Origin: Clostridium_AD sp036569345
GTDB taxonomy: Bacteria > Bacillota > Clostridia > Clostridiales > Clostridiaceae
Reading direction: 5' to 3'
Assembly (NCBI RefSeq): GCF_036569345.1
Contig: NZ_DATCQT010000067.1
Location: forward strand, 3,649-67,648
DNA: 64,000 nucleotides
Shown here: piece by piece, positions 60,270 to 64,000 of the stretch
Layout: every line of letters starts with the position of its first letter
How positions within the stretch are numbered: position 1 is the first letter of the stretch
Made by a program: the position numbers and the translations under genes
Notes under the pieces: generated by a model
The model's database searches: none
What the model was told of the DNA's origin: nothing
The model's input: only the letters and a program-made list of their open reading frames with translations

Positions 60270-60310
60270 ACAAAAAAAGTATGTATTAATTTAATACATA
60301 CTTTTTTTAC
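60270..60310 (-). terminator. Intrinsic terminator of the RNase J gene
   Basis: AAAAAAAGTATGTATTA and its exact complement TAATACATACTTTTTTT form a 17-base-pair stem with a three-base loop. On the minus strand it ends in seven T residues, 49 bases after the RNase J stop. Confidence 0.8.
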
Positions 60311-60358
60311 CTATTCAATCATAAAGTGTAACCTTCAGTGATATAATATTAGTTTTTC

Positions 60359-62041
60359 TTAGATTTCCATTATTATTGGTATAATTATAGGTCTTCTCTT
60401 AGTTTTTATATATAAAAACTGACCTAATGCATTTCTTATACTGGATTTTATTACTGCCCATTCTTTAATTTTATTATTTAAACATTGCTCTAATTCTTTT
60501 CTCACAATGTCCCTAGCCTCATTAATAAGTTCATTGGATTCTTTCATATATACAAACCCTCTAGTTATTATATCTGGCCCTGCTACTATGCTGTAAGTTT
60601 CTCTTTCTATAGTAACTACTACAGTAAGAATACCCTCTTCTGCTAAGTGTTTTCTATCGCGAAGCACAATATTTCCTACATCTCCTACACCAAGTCCATC
60701 TACCATTATAGCCCCTGTTTGAACTCTTCCAGCTATTCTACATTCACTTGGAGATACTTCTAAAATCTGCCCTGTTTCTGCAATAAATATATTTTCAGGA
60801 GCCATTCCTAATTTTTCTGCAAGCAATGCATGTTGTTTAAGATGTCTATATTCACCATGAACTGGCATAAAATATTTAGGACGAACTAATGTATGCATTA
60901 ATTTTAATTCCTCTTGGCACGCATGCCCAGAAACGTGAATTTCTTCTGTAGTATTGTATATTACATTAGCACCCTTTTTAAATAATTCATTTATAACATT
61001 ATATATAAACTTTTCGTTTCCTGGGATTGGTGATGCAGATAAAATAATCAAGTCACCCTTTTGTATTTGAATACTTCTGTGAGTTGATGATGCCATTCTT
61101 GTTAATGCTGCTAGCGGTTCACCTTGGCTACCAGTAGTTACTATTGTCACCTTATCATCAGGATAATTATGAAGCTCTGCTACGGTAATTATAGCTTCAG
61201 GTGGTATATGCAAATATCCTAGGTTCATAGCTACTTCAGAGATTCTCTCCATACTTCTTCCACTAAAGGCTATTTTTCTTCCGTTTGTAACAGCAGCATT
61301 TGCAATTTGTTGTATTCTATGAATATTTGATGCAAAAGAAGCTACTATTATTCTTCCTTCTGCCTTATAAAATATTTTATTTAAAGTTTCTCCAATTACT
61401 TTCTCAGATATAGTAAATCCAGGTCGTTCTACATTAGTACTATCAGCCATTAACAGTAATACTCCTTGGCCACCTAATTTTGCAAATCGTTCTAAATCGA
61501 TAACTTCTCCATCAATTGGAGTATAGTCTATCTTAAAATCACCTGTATGTATAATTCTACCAATTGGAGTATGTATACAAAGTGAGCAAGAATCCGCTAT
61601 GCTATGACTAACTCTTATAAATTCTACACTGATTTTGTCTAACTTAACAATATCGCCAGCTTTAACCACATTTAGGGTGCAATCTGCCAGTATTCCATGT
61701 TCTTGCAACTTATTCTCTACAAGACCTAGCGTTAGACGTGTTCCATAAACTGGAAGATTAATTTGTTTTAAAACATAAGGTAATGCCCCTATATGATCTT
61801 CATGACCATGTGTTAGAAAAATTCCTTTTATCCTATCTTTATTCTCTAAAAGATAAGTTATATCAGGAATAACTAAATCTACTCCATACATATCTACATC
61901 TGGAAAAGAAATTCCACAATCTATAACAATAATTTCATCTTTATATTCAATTGCAGTAATATTTTTACCAATTTCTCCAAGTCCACCTATTGGTATAACT
62001 CTAATTTTGTTTTTACCTTTACTTTTATAATTATTATTCAC
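60359..62041 (-). CDS. rnjA: Ribonuclease J
   Basis: This metallo-beta-lactamase/beta-CASP ribonuclease acts as endonuclease and 5'-3' exonuclease on mRNA and rRNA. The N-terminal IRVIPIGGLGEIGKNITAIE, the zinc ligands in FLTHGHEDHIGALP (near residue 75) and LLMADSTNVERPGFTISE are visible. The beta-CASP block ASPIPGNEKF and the HVSGHACQEEL segment follow, as in RNase J. I chose the GTG at 62041, which has AGGGG four bases upstream and gives 560 residues, the family length. An ATG at 62083 would add 14 residues but has no ribosome binding site. Whether it is J1 or J2 cannot be told from this one copy. Confidence 0.9.
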   Translation of the reverse strand: MNNNYKSKGKNKIRVIPIGGLGEIGKNITAIEYKDEIIVIDCGISFPDVDMYGVDLVIPDITYLLENKDRIKGIFLTHGHEDHIGALPYVLKQINLPVYGTRLTLGLVENKLQEHGILADCTLNVVKAGDIVKLDKISVEFIRVSHSIADSCSLCIHTPIGRIIHTGDFKIDYTPIDGEVIDLERFAKLGGQGVLLLMADSTNVERPGFTISEKVIGETLNKIFYKAEGRIIVASFASNIHRIQQIANAAVTNGRKIAFSGRSMERISEVAMNLGYLHIPPEAIITVAELHNYPDDKVTIVTTGSQGEPLAALTRMASSTHRSIQIQKGDLIILSASPIPGNEKFIYNVINELFKKGANVIYNTTEEIHVSGHACQEELKLMHTLVRPKYFMPVHGEYRHLKQHALLAEKLGMAPENIFIAETGQILEVSPSECRIAGRVQTGAIMVDGLGVGDVGNIVLRDRKHLAEEGILTVVVTIERETYSIVAGPDIITRGFVYMKESNELINEARDIVRKELEQCLNNKIKEWAVIKSSIRNALGQFLYIKTKRRPIIIPIIMEI

Positions 62042-62656
62042 TATTCCCCTGATTCCTAAATATTTGGCAATCTTTCCATCCAATATTTTCGTTCTGTCGA
62101 CTAAACATAATGGCGCAATTACAAGACTTCACTACTTAGGTTAGTTTAGTTATATTAAAACTAATATCCACTTACTATTCCAAGTATTATTTTCCTATTA
62201 ATTAACCATAAATCAGGGTTTTCACCTACCTTTTTTTTTATATTTTTTGTTACAATAACTCTTATAATTCATTATAAGCAATTATTTTAAAGAATTTCTC
62301 CTTTCTTCAGTATTTTTTATATACTTATATTTTAAAGTGCTGCTTCTTAAATAAACATCACTCTCTTTTTTCATATCTCACTAAAACTTTACTAATCACT
62401 CTCTATGCTTTAGATCATAATATTCTCAACTATTCATCACCCTGGGTGATATTATTATAACTAATTTCAGTATAAAGTCTTAATAATTTCCTAATAAATA
62501 CATTAAGTAAGACCCCTTTTATTCTAATCAAATTTAATTATACCATATTATATTTGATTATATGCATTTATAATGCAAAAAAAAATAACTAGAGTATTTA
62601 CTAGTTATTTTTTCAAATAATATTTATATTATTTAGTATTATATTAAGTTAGTTTT
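62042..62656. other. AT-rich gap upstream of RNase J
   Basis: This 615-base region between two minus-strand genes should contain the RNase J promoter and leader. Apart from the terminator at 62576-62613, no gene or recognisable RNA is seen. Confidence 0.4.
62576..62613 (-). terminator. Intrinsic terminator of the small unknown gene
   Basis: AATAACTAG and CTAGTTATT, extended by flanking A and T runs, pair around a nine-base loop. The minus strand ends in nine T residues. It lies 44 bases after the stop of the gene at 62657-62908. Confidence 0.75.
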
Positions 62657-62908
62657 TTACTTATTTAAAATAATTTGCTTTTTGAATAAGCCACCTTGTT
62701 TAATATAATGTAGTATATATTCATTTTCGTAAACATTATGTATTTCTAATTTCCTAATACCTTTTGTTTTTAAGACTAATTTTACTTTATTAAATTCTTC
62801 AATTTCTGCTTTTTCAGTCAGCATTGTATAGACAAGTTTTTGAGAATACATAGCCCAAGTCTCAAGTAATTCATCAAGTGGTGAGTTTACATCTATATCT
62901 AAATTCAT
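62657..62908 (-). CDS. Small hypothetical protein
   Basis: I do not recognise this 83-residue protein. It is soluble and charged, with a helical N-terminal half (SPLDELLETWAMYSQKLVYT) and an alternating beta-like C-terminal half (KLEIHNVYENEYILHYIKQG). The strong ribosome binding site AAGGAGG lies seven bases before the ATG, and a terminator follows at 62576-62613. It is therefore a believable monocistronic gene. No signal peptide, Cys residues or known motif are seen. Confidence 0.7.
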   Translation of the reverse strand: MNLDIDVNSPLDELLETWAMYSQKLVYTMLTEKAEIEEFNKVKLVLKTKGIRKLEIHNVYENEYILHYIKQGGLFKKQIILNK

Positions 62909-63302
62909 TTTTATTCCTCCTTGTATAATATGAATAATACTATTAGTACCCTTCTATTATATATAATTAATTATACATAATCAACTTACATTTCAATAAC
63001 AATAATATATTGTATTTCATTTGTTATAATTTCATTTGTTTCAATATGTTTGTTTTATAAAGTGTTATAAATTATTGTAGTCATTTATAATTATTAACAA
63101 CATTGCAGAAAATAAAACATTCACTATGATTTTTCATTTTATATTGTAACCTATATATCAAAACCGATTTTTTTATAATATTGAGTTTATAATAACTATA
63201 TGGTAATATTATACCATATAGTTATATTTTAAATAGTATAATCTAGATTCTTATTATATACATAATTATTAAAAATTACAACATTCCATTATAAATAAAA
63301 AT
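62909..63302. other. AT-rich gap before the fluoride riboswitch
   Basis: The region should hold the promoters of the small unknown gene (minus) and of crcB (plus). It contains the perfect palindrome at 63192-63225 and a TATAAT at 63237-63242. A TATAAA at 63290-63295 is close enough to serve a start near 63302. Confidence 0.45.
63192..63225. repeat. Perfect palindrome upstream of the fluoride riboswitch
   Basis: ATAACTATATGGTA (63192-63205) and TACCATATAGTTAT (63212-63225) are exact inverted copies around six bases. It could be an operator, or a terminator without a clear U-run. It lies about 75 bases before the riboswitch. Confidence 0.6.
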
Positions 63303-63390
63303 AGGTGATGTAGTTCACCATAATTGCTATATGCTAACGACTCCTACAAATACCTTTTATAGAGTTTTTGTAGGAGATTTTTATTTCCCG
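63303..63390 (+). ncRNA. Fluoride riboswitch (crcB motif) with terminator
   Basis: The aptamer reads GGTGATGTAGTTCACC at 63304-63319, then TGCTATATGCTAACGACTCC, which fits the crcB motif (GGnGATGnnGTTCnCC and a GACTCCTAC end). The 3' end of the aptamer, CTCCTACAAA, pairs with TTTGTAGGAG (63367-63376) to make a terminator followed by a T-rich tract. Fluoride binding should favour read-through into crcB. Confidence 0.88.
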
Positions 63391-63432
63391 TCAAAAAATA
63401 GTTTTTACAATTTGAAGGAAGTGATAACTTTT

Positions 63433-63864
63433 ATGCGAAAATACACTTTTATAGCTATAGGCGGAATGCTAGGTGCAATACTTAGATATATAATAAAAGG
63501 TATACACCTTTATCATTATAAAGAAGCTATACCAATAAATACTCTGTTAATTAATGTTTCTGGTAGTTTGTTTTTAGCACTTACACTAACCATTGCCTTT
63601 GAAGTTTTTGAGTTCGATTCTGATATAAGATTGGGAATCGCAACTGGATTTTTCGGAGCCTATACAACTTTTTCTACCCTTTGCAAAGAAACTGTAAATC
63701 TTATGAAACAAGGAGATTATTATTCTGCTATATCCTATGTAGGATTTTCAATAATGCTTGGGCTTGCCGCCGCTTACTTTGGAGTGGTACTCGCAAGGGA
63801 AGTAATTTCAAAATTTAAAAACAAACAAAGTACCACAGATAATGTGGACCCGGAAGATACATAG
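63433..63864 (+). CDS. crcB: Fluoride channel CrcB/Fluc
   Basis: The 143-residue small membrane protein has four hydrophobic helices. It exports fluoride as a dual-topology dimer. The first helix carries FIAIGGMLGAILRYIIKGI, with the Gly-Gly and Arg of the family. PINTLLINVSGSLFLAL contains the conserved Asn, and GIATGFFGAYTTFSTLCKET carries the pore Phe and Thr-Thr-Phe-Ser motif. I chose the ATG at 63433 after AAGGAAGTG. The longer frame from 63331 would run through the riboswitch. The C-terminal tail (residues 125-143) is polar and longer than usual. The second copy needed by some two-gene Fluc pairs is not seen within the window. Confidence 0.93.
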   Translation: MRKYTFIAIGGMLGAILRYIIKGIHLYHYKEAIPINTLLINVSGSLFLALTLTIAFEVFEFDSDIRLGIATGFFGAYTTFSTLCKETVNLMKQGDYYSAISYVGFSIMLGLAAAYFGVVLAREVISKFKNKQSTTDNVDPEDT

Positions 63865-64000
63865 ACCAGCTAATTAAAGTCAACTATAAATTTTAAAAAG
63901 TGCTTACTAATTTTAAGGCATAACAAAAAGACCATTTCGAAACACGAATGATGGTAAATTTAGTAATTAATTAAAATTTAATTAAGCTACCGACCTAGAA

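Noticed and set aside
63331..63432. N-terminal extension of crcB (longest open frame from 63331)
   Set aside because: The extra residues are encoded by the fluoride riboswitch and its terminator; the ATG at 63433 has the ribosome binding site and gives the normal CrcB N-terminus.
1..64000. tRNA, rRNA or prophage genes
   Set aside because: No cloverleaf, rRNA motif, integrase or phage structural gene was found by eye on either strand; a tRNAscan or rRNA search would settle this.

Overview
The window looks like a chromosomal segment of a low-GC Gram-positive anaerobe, most probably Clostridium in the broad sense. The reasons are AT-rich DNA, strong GGAGG-type ribosome binding sites with frequent TTG and GTG starts, AddAB instead of RecBCD, a T-box leader on thrS, a fluoride riboswitch on crcB, RNase J, and a glycyl radical enzyme with its activase. 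I cannot name the species from sequence alone. No rRNA, tRNA, CRISPR array or prophage was seen.

Layout. Positions 1 to about 16.4 kb hold a minus-strand exopolysaccharide or capsule operon read from galU down to position 1: galU, a damaged acyltransferase, the initiating sugar-phosphate transferase, rfbA-rfbB-rfbC for dTDP-rhamnose, a glycosyltransferase fused to a pyruvyltransferase, a Wzx-type flippase, three GT2 enzymes, the CpsC/CpsD pair, a rhamnosyltransferase-like protein and a GT1 enzyme that runs off the window. It has a good candidate promoter at 16411-16439 and a leader of about 450 bases. No rfbD and no Wzy polymerase lie in this operon within the window. From 16.8 to 20.6 kb there are small membrane proteins and a nitrilase-family amidase. 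From 20.9 to 33.6 kb an addB-addA-sbcD-sbcC operon handles DNA ends. From 33.6 to 43.2 kb there is a mixed region: comFB, a phosphohexomutase, an acyltransferase, a beta-lactamase-like protein, a REP-associated tyrosine transposase, a two-component system and a DUF1450 protein. From 43.2 to 49.6 kb there are a GGDEF-EAL protein, thrS with a T-box, and glnS. From 50.7 to 57.7 kb a DeoR-family regulator operon lies divergent from a broken glycyl radical enzyme, its activase and an RmlD-like reductase. The rest holds HPr, an EAL remnant, a metal-binding lipoprotein, RNase J and crcB.

Two patterns stand out. First, a short repeat with core TTGTTAACCGTCCC, often as a hairpin with compensating changes between copies, is scattered through intergenic gaps (25.88, 36.79-36.89, 39.35, 40.52, 40.59, 42.79 and 43.13 kb). 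It brackets the tyrosine transposase at 39459-40370, which suggests a clostridial RAYT/REP system. The transposase also has a hairpin over its ribosome binding site, as in IS200. Second, at least three genes (an AtoE-type permease, the glycyl radical enzyme and an EAL-HDOD protein) have lost an internal segment while both flanks remain recognisable. Two of them are also frameshifted. The acyltransferase at 14.2 kb is frameshifted as well.

The 49.6-50.7 kb gap has a near-consensus promoter, two tiny ORFs with excellent ribosome binding sites and several terminators. It is unlike any family I recognise.
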